From contig JAJYCW010000002.1 of NCBI GenBank assembly GCA_021777995.1, forward strand, positions 1 through 64,000: a stretch of DNA of 64,000 nt, in the 5' to 3' direction. Below the pieces are notes generated by a model. That model was not told the DNA's origin. It saw only the letters and a list, made by a program, of their open reading frames with translations, and ran no database searches. Each line of letters opens with the position of its first letter. The stretch's first letter is position 1. The DNA comes from a bacterium (lineage in GTDB: Bacteria > Armatimonadota > Chthonomonadetes > Chthonomonadales > Chthonomonadaceae). Shown piece after piece: positions 18,964 to 28,396 of this stretch. The translations under genes were made by a program, and so were the position numbers.

Positions 18964-21078
18964 ATGAATGATTGCAACGGATCCCCACATACCATGAGTA
19001 CGCAAACCGTTACTGTACTGCTCAATCTAATACCATGCATCTTTGCCGTAGCAATGGTCATTTACTTCAACATCTGTCGTGGCAGCCAGAATAACCAGGC
19101 AGGACTGAATATCGTCGTGTTGTCGCGAATATTCATTGTTGCATGGTCGTGGATGTGGATGACTTCGATTCGCTCAAGACTCGACGTGTTTGAAAGTTAT
19201 AATCCGACCGCGATATGGTGGTGGTCGCTCTCAACTTCTTGCTACCTGTGGCTGCCGCCACTTTTACAGGCAATGTTGGTAAACCTAATTACGCTTAGGG
19301 TTCGGAACCACGTCTCCGGTACAAACATTAGCCGCCCCCAGCTTATGTGGAGATCACTTTATTCGAATATCATAGTATGTGCTTCAATAGTGACTGCCGT
19401 TGCCGCTTTGTTTGATATGGCTGTTGGTAATGCAAGGCCAGCATTGGGATTTTTAGAGCTTTATCTGGGTCTAACAGCCCTTTTAATTACAACTGCGCGT
19501 CAACCCGTCGGCATCGCGTTTGCATGGGTGACAAACGGTTCCTTGTATGACGGATTACAGAATATCAGCAAGAAATGCAGTATTCCAGTAAAAGGATTAC
19601 TGCTCGCCAAATCCAGGACAGCGACCACTGCAAATGCATTTGCTTTAACGAACAGGAGGGTGATGGTGACAGATACCATCCTGAACGAACTAACTAAGGA
19701 CGAACTCGACTCCATAATTGCCCATGAGTTGGCACACATAAAGCTTAAACACATTAAACGTAAACGTGCAATTTGCTTTTCGACCGTTTGTGCTCCCGTA
19801 GCCTGTTTAATGTTCCCGGCACTACAAGGCTCATTCACTGCAGCCATCGGTGGCATCTACATCATTGCCTTTACGGGTTATGGAATTCTGCTATGGTGCT
19901 CTAGACGCATGGAGTTTGCTGCTGACCACCATGCAGTATTAATGACGGGTAAGCCTCGTGAACTCATTACAGCGCTTATAAAATTGCACTCAAGTCGAGG
20001 GCTGCCCATCTCATGGAGCAACACAATTGGCCTATTCTTGTCGCATCCGCCCACGCAGGAGCGAATCAATAGAATAGCCAAACTAGGAAACATTTCAGAG
20101 ACCGAGTGCAAATCCATACAACAATCTGCGCAAATCACTGCTGTAGACCACTATGCGGTACCCTGTTTTCAGCATCCTTTTGCTGTACTCTCAACAGAAC
20201 CCTCGGCGACATACCTCTATCTCGCGTCCACCCTTGGACATTTGTTTGTCGCTGGAGCGTTACCAGTTCTACTGGGAGTGCACAATTTGTACTTCCTGCT
20301 ATTCGCTTCACTCGTGGCTGGCGTCATGAACAGAGCCACCATTAATTTGGTAAGGCGAGCCTGTGGGCTTGCACGAATACGCTTAATTACGCAACAGCGT
20401 GCGCAGTCGCATTCTACGGATGAAACAATACCAGTGTTCGTAAGTCCACCTTCGACGCCTGGCTCTGTTGTTGGCATCACGTTTAGGGATGCAATGAACC
20501 TCACCGTGAAGCACAACCACCTTATTTTTCGAGGCAAAGAGGTTGAGTTTCAGGTGGAGCGAGGCGAGGTGTGTTCGGTGACTTCAGGTGCCAGGACAAG
20601 TATTTTGTCGTTGACCCGCACAACAATAGTGAGTGTGCAGAAGCTCCCTGACGATGCGGTAATCCACTTCACAGTGAGCGCGTTGAGTGTTCCATGGGCA
20701 GGCACAAGTCGCGTCTCTGAAAATACGTTACGTGAACTGCTCCTAAGCTGGCTTAACTGCCGCGGGTCGTTTCCTCCTGCCACGCATGAGGAGATGGTAC
20801 TGCCATCCGTACATGACGTTGTAGATACCAACCCAGTTAATTTTAATGCGGCACGCATGGCATACAATATCACTCCCTTGATGTTTACAATGCCTGTTAT
20901 GTGGGCAACGGCCGTTGCTCTAGATTACCCAAGCAACATTGCCGTTACTCTTGGCGTGCTCGCAGTACTAACACTCTTTCTAGGGTTGCGTATGCTGAGA
21001 ATAATGCGGGTTCATGGAAAAACAACGTCCCGTAATCCAATTGCGCTTACTAAATCCCAAGATAGCTCGTCTCAGTAA
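18964..21078 (+). CDS. Membrane-bound M48-family zinc metalloprotease (HtpX/Ste24-like)
   Basis: A 704-residue protein. Several membrane segments in the N-terminal 190 residues precede a peptidase M48 domain: NAFALTNRRVMVTDTIL, the zinc motif HELAH (His254, Glu255, His258), and the third ligand in RRMEFAADHHA (Glu317). Two or more further membrane segments follow (~395-450), then a C-terminal soluble part (~480-620) that I cannot assign, and a last pair of hydrophobic segments. The family degrades or processes membrane proteins, with the catalytic site at the cytoplasmic face. The protein is more than twice the length of HtpX (about 290 residues). A later ATG at 18994 is also possible. It stands alone, with its own promoter and a terminator. 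Confidence 0.85.
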   Translation: MNDCNGSPHTMSTQTVTVLLNLIPCIFAVAMVIYFNICRGSQNNQAGLNIVVLSRIFIVAWSWMWMTSIRSRLDVFESYNPTAIWWWSLSTSCYLWLPPLLQAMLVNLITLRVRNHVSGTNISRPQLMWRSLYSNIIVCASIVTAVAALFDMAVGNARPALGFLELYLGLTALLITTARQPVGIAFAWVTNGSLYDGLQNISKKCSIPVKGLLLAKSRTATTANAFALTNRRVMVTDTILNELTKDELDSIIAHELAHIKLKHIKRKRAICFSTVCAPVACLMFPALQGSFTAAIGGIYIIAFTGYGILLWCSRRMEFAADHHAVLMTGKPRELITALIKLHSSRGLPISWSNTIGLFLSHPPTQERINRIAKLGNISETECKSIQQSAQITAVDHYAVPCFQHPFAVLSTEPSATYLYLASTLGHLFVAGALPVLLGVHNLYFLLFASLVAGVMNRATINLVRRACGLARIRLITQQRAQSHSTDETIPVFVSPPSTPGSVVGITFRDAMNLTVKHNHLIFRGKEVEFQVERGEVCSVTSGARTSILSLTRTTIVSVQKLPDDAVIHFTVSALSVPWAGTSRVSENTLRELLLSWLNCRGSFPPATHEEMVLPSVHDVVDTNPVNFNAARMAYNITPLMFTMPVMWATAVALDYPSNIAVTLGVLAVLTLFLGLRMLRIMRVHGKTTSRNPIALTKSQDSSSQ

Positions 21079-21096
21079 TTTGCAGGCTAGATATGA

Positions 21097-21137
21097 GGGG
21101 GTACGAGTTGTCGGTGGCGACAACTCTTCGCACCCCC
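21097..21137. terminator. Hairpin between convergent genes (terminator, probably bidirectional)
   Basis: A strong two-part hairpin: outer stem GGGGGT (21097-21102) with ACCCCC (21132-21137), inner stem GAGTTGTC with GACAACTC. It lies 19 bases after the stop of the M48 gene and 48 bases beyond the stop of the htrA-like gene on the other strand. There is no long T-run. Confidence 0.65.
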
Positions 21138-21184
21138 GTTGAACAACTATGTGCCGTGACGAATTCGTTATTTCACGCCAGCCA

Positions 21185-22366
21185 TTATCCCTGAGGAATA
21201 CTCTGATCTGGCACGGGATGCTGGCCCAGTGTGACGGGAATATTGAGGTTAGAACCGTTTCGCCATACAGTTACCGACAATCGCTGCCCCACTGATCCCG
21301 TAGCGATAACCGTTTGCAGCGAACCCGGTGTAGTGGTAGGTGTACCATTAATAGCTGTAATAACGTCACCCGCTTGAAGCCCCGCAGCCTCGGCCGGGCT
21401 GCCAGGCACAATCTGTGCGACCAGCAGACCCTGCACAGAGGATGGAATATCGAATCGCTGCCGTATAGCAGAAGGAATTGGCCCAAACATCAAGCCCATC
21501 CACGGATGGTTAACCCGTCCGGTGGCCGCAAGTTGCTTGATCACCTGCTTCACAGAATTGATGGGAATGGCGTACCCTATTCCCACGCTCCCACCGTTAT
21601 TTGAGACAATGGCAGTATTAATTCCAATGATCCGTCCCTTGGTATCGGCCAATGCCCCGCCAGAATTACCGGGATTAATAGGCGCGTCGGTTTGAATATA
21701 CGAGGACAGTTCTCCTGCCTGTCCGGGAGGGAGACTGCTGTTATGCATCGCGCTTACAATCCCTTCCGTCACAGTGGTACCTACGCGTAACGGATCGCCA
21801 ACTGCAATCACCCATTGGCCAACCACCAGCTTACTAGAGTCGCCCAGAGTCGCTGCCGGAAGACCAGTGGCATTTACCTTTACGAGCGCAATATCGCTTA
21901 GTGGATCCGCCCCGACAACCGTGCCGGGAAGGTTCTGCCCATTACTCAAGGTTACCATGATGCTGGTAGCGCCACGAATGACATGGTTGTTCGTAACAAT
22001 AAGCCCGTTCGGCGAAATGATTACGCCAGAGCCGGTTCCAAGCGGAACGTTCTGTGTGGCAGGCGCGCCCCACATGTTATCGCTGTACCCCCCCATCGCC
22101 GTGGTAGCAGTATTAATCGTCACCACAGAGGGACGTACAATAGCAGCAGCATGAGCAATGGCTCCCGGGTCGCTTATAGGACTGTCGTCTACATTAAGGT
22201 CGAGTTTTTGAGATGTTCCCGTCATCGGGGTCGGCGCCGGTCCCGAACTTAGCTTCATGTTAGCAAACACATTGGGGGTTCGATTTTGAGAATACCTACC
22301 CGCTATAAATGCACCGGCACCAAATGCAACGAAAATAACAAAAATACCTAGTAGTTTTTTCATCAT
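21185..22366 (-). CDS. HtrA/DegP-type periplasmic serine protease with PDZ domain
   Basis: A 393-residue protein starting at the first of two ATGs (22366), six bases after GGAGAA; a longer GTG start at 22402 is less likely. An N-terminal hydrophobic anchor (residues ~3-25) is followed by a linker and a trypsin-like domain. The catalytic triad is His128 (TNNHVIRG), Asp158 (PLSDIALVK) and Ser235 (NPGNSGGAL). A PDZ domain follows from about residue 300 (GLLVAQIVPGSPAEAAGLQA). Members degrade or refold damaged envelope proteins. With one PDZ domain and an anchor it is closer to DegS or HhoA than to DegP. It is divergent from the flavoprotein gene at 22548. Confidence 0.93.
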   Translation of the reverse strand: MMKKLLGIFVIFVAFGAGAFIAGRYSQNRTPNVFANMKLSSGPAPTPMTGTSQKLDLNVDDSPISDPGAIAHAAAIVRPSVVTINTATTAMGGYSDNMWGAPATQNVPLGTGSGVIISPNGLIVTNNHVIRGATSIMVTLSNGQNLPGTVVGADPLSDIALVKVNATGLPAATLGDSSKLVVGQWVIAVGDPLRVGTTVTEGIVSAMHNSSLPPGQAGELSSYIQTDAPINPGNSGGALADTKGRIIGINTAIVSNNGGSVGIGYAIPINSVKQVIKQLAATGRVNHPWMGLMFGPIPSAIRQRFDIPSSVQGLLVAQIVPGSPAEAAGLQAGDVITAINGTPTTTPGSLQTVIATGSVGQRLSVTVWRNGSNLNIPVTLGQHPVPDQSIPQG

Positions 22367-22547
22367 ATCAAATTCTCCGTCAACACCATTATTTGCGGAC
22401 ACCTATTGAAAATACGTCGGTAACGCGCTTTTTAACACCTGGCGTATAGTGGAGTGAGAGAATGCCGTAGAGGTACAATAGGAACCATTGGGCAGATGCT
22501 GAAAGTCGTAAGTTATAATATCTTCTCTAGTTGAAAGGGTGCATGCG

Positions 22548-23789
22548 TTGGCCGATTATGATGTAATTGTTGTTGGCGGTGGCCCAGCCGGGGCTATGGC
22601 CGCATGGAGGCTAGCGCTCAACGGCGCGAAAACGCTGCTGGTCGAACGCCAATCTCTTCCACGGCATAAAACCTGTGGCGGCGGCGTTCCGATGAGTGCC
22701 GCAAATCTGCTTGAAATGCAGAAAATCACGGATCTAGCGCCAGATTCATTTGTAGAGCTAACGGTAAAGCATCTAATGTGTACCTTTAATTTCGCAAATG
22801 AATATCTGCTGCCTGTGAATGCGGAGGGAAGGGATGAAGCCGGCATCTGGATGGTACAGAGGAGTAGTTTCGATCACGCGCTCGTGAAGAGGGCAGCGGC
22901 GGCAGGTGCGGAGGTACGCGACGCAACACGTTTGATGGCACTTGACGCAGAAGACCACGACCACCCCCAAATTACGTTGTCCTACAACGGCGATCATGAA
23001 ACCCATAGCGCCCGCTTTATTATTGGTGCAGACGGAGCAAATGGAGTTGTGGCCAGACTGGCAGGTATTCGCACCACTCGATCCGTAGCGATTGCAGCCG
23101 AAGCGGAAGTACCAATTGACTGGAACAGTGTCAGCTCCAAGGTGCGCAAGGATGTTATCCACCTGGAGTTTGGTGATGTACCTGGCGGCTATTCCTGGCT
23201 TTTCCCGAAAGGGAACCACATAAACGCTGGTGCGGGCCTCTTTTCTGAACTTGCGCCAAATCATACGAGTCCACACCTGACAAAAGTACTTCTGCAGAAC
23301 TGCATTATGAAGTATCTCGACCACGCAGGAATCCCCTATGAGCGGGACAGCCTACGCTACCATTTTCACCCGTTGCCGCTGTGGAATGGCAAACACAGCT
23401 TACAAAACCGCCGCGGATCTGTACTCTTGGCGGGCGATGCTGCAGGATTAGTTAACCCAATCTTTGGAGATGGCATTCTGCATGCACTGCGAAGTGGCGA
23501 TATAGCCGCCCGATGTATTGTGGGGGGTACCGCTACGAATTACACGCGCGAGATAAATACTCTGTACCAGAGCAATTTCGATTCTGCTCAACGAATGGCA
23601 CGGCTTTTCTACCGTTGGCCAGAGATCTCCTACAATCTGCTCGTTCCCCGCCCCGGAGCCGGGCAGATAGCCATGCGCCTGCTCTCTGGTGAAGCACCTT
23701 TCACAGGCATGACTCGCCGCATGCTCCGCAGGATTTCATCGTCAGTCGCCTCCACGCGAAAGGGAAAGTATGACCGTGCAAATCACTAA
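22548..23789 (+). CDS. Geranylgeranyl reductase-family FAD-dependent oxidoreductase
   Basis: A 413-residue flavoprotein. The FAD dinucleotide motif DYDVIVVGGGPAGAMAAWRL is at the N-terminus, then RHKTCGGGVP near residue 40, the GADGANG motif, and GDAAGLVNPIFGDGI near residue 300. These match the geranylgeranyl/digeranylgeranyl reductase family, which reduces isoprenoid double bonds of lipids, quinones or chlorophyll side chains. TTG 22548 is preferred, since GAAAGGG lies eight bases upstream; GTG 22539 would add three residues. A TATAAT -10 element is at 22514-22519 with a weak -35. It is the first gene of a five-gene run and overlaps the next by 20 bases. The substrate is unknown. Confidence 0.85.
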   Translation: MADYDVIVVGGGPAGAMAAWRLALNGAKTLLVERQSLPRHKTCGGGVPMSAANLLEMQKITDLAPDSFVELTVKHLMCTFNFANEYLLPVNAEGRDEAGIWMVQRSSFDHALVKRAAAAGAEVRDATRLMALDAEDHDHPQITLSYNGDHETHSARFIIGADGANGVVARLAGIRTTRSVAIAAEAEVPIDWNSVSSKVRKDVIHLEFGDVPGGYSWLFPKGNHINAGAGLFSELAPNHTSPHLTKVLLQNCIMKYLDHAGIPYERDSLRYHFHPLPLWNGKHSLQNRRGSVLLAGDAAGLVNPIFGDGILHALRSGDIAARCIVGGTATNYTREINTLYQSNFDSAQRMARLFYRWPEISYNLLVPRPGAGQIAMRLLSGEAPFTGMTRRMLRRISSSVASTRKGKYDRANH

Positions 23790-24954
23790 ACGTACGGCTG
23801 TACAGTTTGGAGCTGGCAGCGTTGGGCGTGGTTTTCTGGGCCAGCTATTCTGTGAGGCTGGCTTGGAAACAGTCTTTATCGACACCGACAACGAATTGAT
23901 AGATGCTCTAAATAGGGCGCACCAGTACCAGCTAGAGATTGTCGGTATGAACCACGAAGTTCATCTGATCCAACCTGTACGCGCGGTTGAGGCTTGCAAT
24001 CTAGCCGATTGCGCCCAGGCAGTTGCGGATGCTACCATTGCCTGCACTGCTGTGGGTGCTCATGCCCTGGACGCTGCAGCGCTCACCATCGCCGAGGGCT
24101 TGCAGCGGAGGTTCCTCACACAAGCCGAACCGCTCAATATTCTGGTTTGTGAGAACCTACCGCACGCAGACACTCTACTTCGAGATGCAGTAAAACAGAG
24201 GCTTCCGGCGGAATTTCATGCACAACTAGACTCAAGCGTTGGCTTCGTGCGAACTGTAGTCGCACGAATGACACCTGTGGCAACAGCCGAACAACGTCTT
24301 CGTGACGTAACGTCAATTCGTACGGAAGAGTACAAAACCCTGCCAGTCGATAAAGACGCAGTTGTAGGCGTTCTCCCGCGCATACCGGGCATCGAGGCTG
24401 TTGGCTGCTTCCAGAGTGAAATAGACCGTAAACTGTTCGCGCATAATGGCGCTCATGCAGTACTTGGGTATCTCGGATGGAAAGCAGGCGTGGAGTTTGG
24501 TTGGCAGGCACTTCAAGTACCGTACATCGCGGAGAGTGTGGCAGGGGCATTAAATGAGGTTTCACAAGCTCTGCACAAAGAGTGGGGCGTTCCGTCGAAA
24601 GTGATGGCAGATTACTGTGACGACCTTGTACGTCGTTTTGCAAACCGTGATCTTGGAGACACCTGTATTCGTCTATGCCGCGATCCACAACGCAAGCTTG
24701 CGCACAATGACAGGCTTGTGGGTGCCGCAAGCCTCTGTTACAGCCATGGCGTGTCGCCGATCTACCTGGCGCGTGGAATTGCGGCCGCGCTTACGTATCT
24801 GGCAAGTCCTAATAGTTTAGAGATAATGATATCCCAAGAGCACGCTGCTGAGCTCCTGATGAGTACGTCCGGCTTGTCGGCCAATGACCCGCTCACCACG
24901 CTAGTCCTCGACCAGCTGGCCCAATTACCGCGCGGCCGTGGAGACGTTCAATGA
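23770..24954 (+). CDS. Mannitol-1-phosphate 5-dehydrogenase-like protein
   Basis: A 394-residue protein of the polyol-specific long-chain dehydrogenase family. It has the N-terminal NAD motif VQFGAGSVGRGFLGQLF and the acidic residue in FIDTDNELIDALN. The VCENLPHADTLLR and DSSVGFVRTVVARM segments are typical of MtlD-type enzymes. The C-terminal helical domain contains HNGAHAVLGYLGW and KLAHNDRLVGA, with the conserved catalytic Lys/Asn region. The family interconverts mannitol-1-phosphate and fructose-6-phosphate with NAD. No mannitol phosphotransferase gene is nearby, and the neighbours (SIS isomerase, acetyltransferase) suggest a sugar-phosphate pathway; the true substrate may differ. It is translationally coupled on both sides. 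Confidence 0.82.
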   Translation: MTVQITKRTAVQFGAGSVGRGFLGQLFCEAGLETVFIDTDNELIDALNRAHQYQLEIVGMNHEVHLIQPVRAVEACNLADCAQAVADATIACTAVGAHALDAAALTIAEGLQRRFLTQAEPLNILVCENLPHADTLLRDAVKQRLPAEFHAQLDSSVGFVRTVVARMTPVATAEQRLRDVTSIRTEEYKTLPVDKDAVVGVLPRIPGIEAVGCFQSEIDRKLFAHNGAHAVLGYLGWKAGVEFGWQALQVPYIAESVAGALNEVSQALHKEWGVPSKVMADYCDDLVRRFANRDLGDTCIRLCRDPQRKLAHNDRLVGAASLCYSHGVSPIYLARGIAAALTYLASPNSLEIMISQEHAAELLMSTSGLSANDPLTTLVLDQLAQLPRGRGDVQ

Positions 24955-26153
24955 CTGGTTTCACTGTTCGCTCCATACGCGATCACGAAAAAGAACAGTG
25001 CCTTGAGCTCTGGTGTACAGCCTTTCCGCACACTTCCAGAGCCTATTTCGAGAGGTACTTTTACGGCGACTCAGAATACGATCCGCACTATACTCGCGTT
25101 GGTGTGCTCGATGACCGCATCGTGAGCTGTGTGCAGATTGTGAGGCGCGTCATTACAGTGGGCGAGTCACGCGCTACAGCCGCTTGCATCGCAAACGTCT
25201 CCACTCATCCTGATTTTACTGCCAGGGGTTACAACCGCGCCTGCCTGTTATCCGCTCTCAATGTCATCAAAAGCGATACGTTTGACTTCTCGATTTTAGG
25301 CACCGGGATCCCAGGTTACTATAAAAAGCTCGGCTGGACGGCCGTTGGTCTCCCAATAATGCAGGGTAAATTGACCGTTGACGAGGCAACGCTCGATACC
25401 CGCATTCGACCGGCAGAATTCCACGACATTGAGAGAATGATTGACGCTTACTCTGGCACCTATTTAGGCTCGCCCTTAGCCGTAGTAAGGTCACCGGGCT
25501 ACTGGCGGGGATGGCTGGAGTTCAGTTCCCAGAGCCAACCGGAGTCGTGGTACATTGTGGAGAAGCAAACTGGAGAATTTCTGGGCTACGTTCGTGCAGA
25601 ACGGGACGATGAAAACGATAATCCAACACTTGAAATAACCGAAATGGCATCCCCAAACGGCTTGGACGCTGCAATCGCCTTGCAGTTATTCCGTTCTATC
25701 GCTGCGCATACCAATAGTTACGAGGGTACAACCTGCAACCTTCATGTTCCACTCTCTCCCGGGGTAATAGAAGCAGCAGCGGGCCTGATGCGCGATAAGA
25801 CGTTCCTAAGTGGAGGCGGAATGATGTTTCGCACAGTGAACGACGACAGCCTATTCAGGGCTTTGCTGCCCGAGATGACCGATCGCTGGACAGCCTTGGG
25901 GAAACCCTTTTTTAGCGTCGGAATTGAAAACCCTGACGGCCCACCGATATCTATATCGGGCAGTTCGGGTGGCATTTCACTTGGCCCTGCAGATGAACTC
26001 CGATGCGAGGTGATTGCGCAAGACAAGTTATTTGCTCTGGTCTTCGGGTTGCAGGATCCAGAAACACTGGACCTGCCGGGCCAAGCAGCAGCCGGCATCA
26101 AGGTACTTGTGCCCCAGCAACGGGGGACGTTTCTCAGCGCAGATGATTTTTAG
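24951..26153 (+). CDS. Eis-like GNAT N-acetyltransferase
   Basis: A 400-residue protein whose ATG overlaps the upstream stop (ATGA at 24951). The first GNAT domain holds IANVSTHPDFTARGYNRACL, the acetyl-CoA pyrophosphate-binding block in the form R-G-Y-N-R. It is followed by DFSILGTGIPGYYKKLGW, typical of the Eis/Acetyltransf_9 group. A second GNAT-like region and a C-terminal SCP2-like domain (from ~310) fit the three-domain layout and ~400-residue length of Eis. Members acetylate amines of aminoglycosides, peptides or amino sugars with acetyl-CoA. In this operon an amino-sugar or small metabolite is as likely as an antibiotic. Confidence 0.82.
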   Translation: MTGFTVRSIRDHEKEQCLELWCTAFPHTSRAYFERYFYGDSEYDPHYTRVGVLDDRIVSCVQIVRRVITVGESRATAACIANVSTHPDFTARGYNRACLLSALNVIKSDTFDFSILGTGIPGYYKKLGWTAVGLPIMQGKLTVDEATLDTRIRPAEFHDIERMIDAYSGTYLGSPLAVVRSPGYWRGWLEFSSQSQPESWYIVEKQTGEFLGYVRAERDDENDNPTLEITEMASPNGLDAAIALQLFRSIAAHTNSYEGTTCNLHVPLSPGVIEAAAGLMRDKTFLSGGGMMFRTVNDDSLFRALLPEMTDRWTALGKPFFSVGIENPDGPPISISGSSGGISLGPADELRCEVIAQDKLFALVFGLQDPETLDLPGQAAAGIKVLVPQQRGTFLSADDF

Positions 26154-26261
26154 TATTGCAGGGTAACTTGTAATGGCTACGTACAACGGCGCTTTGGCTA
26201 CTGGTTGTTTCTGCCAGAATCTCTCGGCAGCGTCAAACGAATTAAAACTAGGAGGCATACA

Positions 26262-27299
26262 ATGTCTTTAATGCTTGAGGAAATTTATCAGCAGCCCGCA
26301 GCCGTGCGCAATGTGCTTCAACGTGAGAGTGATAACTGGGCAGCACTCGCGAGTGAGCTGCGTTCAAAATCAATTCACCAGGTGCTTATCGCAGCGCGGG
26401 GTACGTCGGACAATGCTGCAACCTATGCAAAATATCTCATCGAGATCGTGTGCGGCATACCTGTAACCCTCGCTGCCCCGTCGGTGTTCACACTTTACGG
26501 CGCTTCATTGAGGTTACATAACACACTTGCGATTGGCATATCCCAGAGTGGACAGGGTACCGACGTGGTGCAAACACTGGCATCGGCGCGTAAATCGGGT
26601 GCGCTAACCGCCTGCATCACCAACGTAGACGGATCTCCGATTACCGAGGTAAGCGATTATGTTTTCTTATGCCACGCCGGAGAAGAGCAGGCAGTGGCAG
26701 CAACAAAAACTTACACTACCTCGCTAGCAAATGTTGCGCTCCTCGCCGCTCATTGGGCTGATCACGCTCTTCTTCGTCAAGAAATAGAGCGCTTGCCTGA
26801 CCTCATTGAGGAGGCAACCAAGGTAGACACAGAGGTTGCCGCTGCGGTTGAGCGTTACCGCTACATTCAGGAGTGCGCAGTGCTCGCACGGGGCCTAAAC
26901 CAGTGCACTGCACTTGAGGCAGCACTCAAAATGACGGAGACCAGCTACCTTGTGGCGAAACCCTATTCAGGTGCTGATTTTCTGCACGGTCCTGTGGCGA
27001 TGGTCACTAATGGCTTTCCAGTATTTATGTACATACCCGATGGCAGTACCTACGGAATGATGACTGATCTTGCCAGGCGCCTCCATGAACAGGGTACTGA
27101 GTTAATCATCGTCGCCAACAATCCGGAAGCCCTGCATCTTGCGCGTACACCTGTGCGAATGCCATCCTCGGTACACGAACTGGTGAGTCCCATAGTTGCC
27201 ATCGTCCCCGGCCAGATGATTGCCTGCCATCTAGCGGTATCACGCGGCGCAGACCCAGATCGACCACGCGGTCTTAGCAAAGTAACGCTTACCAGATGA
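26262..27299 (+). CDS. SIS-domain protein, GlmS isomerase-like (AgaS/FrlB/NagB-II type)
   Basis: A 345-residue protein with two sugar isomerase (SIS) domains and no glutaminase domain. ATG 26262 follows a perfect AGGAGG Shine-Dalgarno (spacing six bases), so longer in-frame starts are rejected. MLEEIYQQPAAVRNVL is the usual opening of GlmS-like SIS proteins. ARGTSDNAATYAKYLIE and GISQSGQGTDVVQTL hold the sugar-phosphate-binding Ser/Thr residues. ALKMTETSYLVAKPYSGADF and LHGPVAMV match the second domain. Such proteins are amino-sugar phosphate deaminases/isomerases or deglycases. Its stop overlaps the next ATG. Confidence 0.87.
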   Translation: MSLMLEEIYQQPAAVRNVLQRESDNWAALASELRSKSIHQVLIAARGTSDNAATYAKYLIEIVCGIPVTLAAPSVFTLYGASLRLHNTLAIGISQSGQGTDVVQTLASARKSGALTACITNVDGSPITEVSDYVFLCHAGEEQAVAATKTYTTSLANVALLAAHWADHALLRQEIERLPDLIEEATKVDTEVAAAVERYRYIQECAVLARGLNQCTALEAALKMTETSYLVAKPYSGADFLHGPVAMVTNGFPVFMYIPDGSTYGMMTDLARRLHEQGTELIIVANNPEALHLARTPVRMPSSVHELVSPIVAIVPGQMIACHLAVSRGADPDRPRGLSKVTLTR

Positions 27300-28396
27300 C
27301 GTCCTTCGGCCCGGTACTGGTGCGTGATGAAGCAGTCGTTACCAGGATCCATTGCGAATATGAAGATATTCAGCGGGTAACGGCACGGTCCCTCCGCACC
27401 GGCACCGAGCACAAGGTTGTTGTTTACCTGGCACTAACTGGTGCGGTTAAGCCAGGGGACAGCATTTTGATCAATACGGCTGCTGTACAATTAGCTCTGG
27501 GCACGGGCGGAGCAGATTTTGCCGTGTGCACCGGTCACACCTCAACGACCTCCGTACCTCCAGGGCACATCATGAAATTGAGGTACACGCCGCAGCAATT
27601 ACCTGTTCTTGCATGTGAGGCACAGGAGAGTCCCCATCACGAGCTCATGCAAAAGGCAGTCGGCCTCGACGACACACCGGTCGTTGCGGTGGAGCTTCAT
27701 AGCCAGATTGCCGCAATCTGTCATGGGATAGCGAATACTGCGCCTACCGAAGCCCGCGTGGTCTTCGTCATGACAGATCAGGCGGCGCTCCCCCTCGCCT
27801 TCAGCGACCTCGTGAGGAATTTACGCGAAGAGGGCTTGCTTGCCGGCACGGTTACTTGCGGTCAGGCGTTTGGTGGCGACCTTGAGGCTGTCTCACTATT
27901 CTCCGGGTTGCTTGCTGCGAAAGCGATTCTTGGTGCTCAGTTCATAATCGTTGGCCCTGGACCGGGAAACGTTGGGACTGATACTCCCTATGGGTTTTCC
28001 GCAATTGATCAGGGTGTCGCCCTCAATGCTGCGGCCTCTCTAGGGGGAACTTCGGTCATGTGCTTAAGAGCTGGATCAGAAGATGCTCGCGCCAGGCATA
28101 ATGGTATCAGTCACCATTCGCTGACTGTTTTGTCGAGAGTGCTGCTCGCACCTGCAAACATCCCGGTACCGCACAATTACGAAGAAGACAGTTTACGTAC
28201 CACGCTGAACAGCGCTATAGTTGCCCATAGGCTCATTCCAGTCGACGTAGAGCACTTATGGGAGACATACCTTCAGCGCCACCCTAACATCAAGAGCATG
28301 GGCCGCTCTCCACAACAGGAGCCGTTGTTATTCAAATGCGCGCTTGCGGCAGGTGCATGGTCCGCAAGTACTTCCGTAGAGCGAGCAGTCACTTAA
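27296..28396 (+). CDS. DUF3866 family protein
   Basis: A 366-residue protein I place in the DUF3866 family from its overall pattern: an N-terminal beta-rich part (VVYLALTGAVKPGDSILINT), the GHIMKLRYTPQQ segment, the CGQAFGGDLEAVS segment, and IIVGPGPGNVGTDTPYGFSA. GPGNVGTGT-like loops suggest phosphate or nucleotide binding, but no function is known for the family. No signal peptide or membrane span is visible. The ATG overlaps the stop of the SIS gene (ATGA), making it the last member of the operon. The 257 bases to mscL contain no recognisable gene. Confidence 0.72.
   Translation: MTSFGPVLVRDEAVVTRIHCEYEDIQRVTARSLRTGTEHKVVVYLALTGAVKPGDSILINTAAVQLALGTGGADFAVCTGHTSTTSVPPGHIMKLRYTPQQLPVLACEAQESPHHELMQKAVGLDDTPVVAVELHSQIAAICHGIANTAPTEARVVFVMTDQAALPLAFSDLVRNLREEGLLAGTVTCGQAFGGDLEAVSLFSGLLAAKAILGAQFIIVGPGPGNVGTDTPYGFSAIDQGVALNAAASLGGTSVMCLRAGSEDARARHNGISHHSLTVLSRVLLAPANIPVPHNYEEDSLRTTLNSAIVAHRLIPVDVEHLWETYLQRHPNIKSMGRSPQQEPLLFKCALAAGAWSASTSVERAVT

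Noticed and set aside
24134-24730. A 198-codon minus-strand frame opposite the MtlD-like gene
   Set aside because: The plus-strand frame has clear MtlD-type motifs; the antisense one has no recognisable feature.
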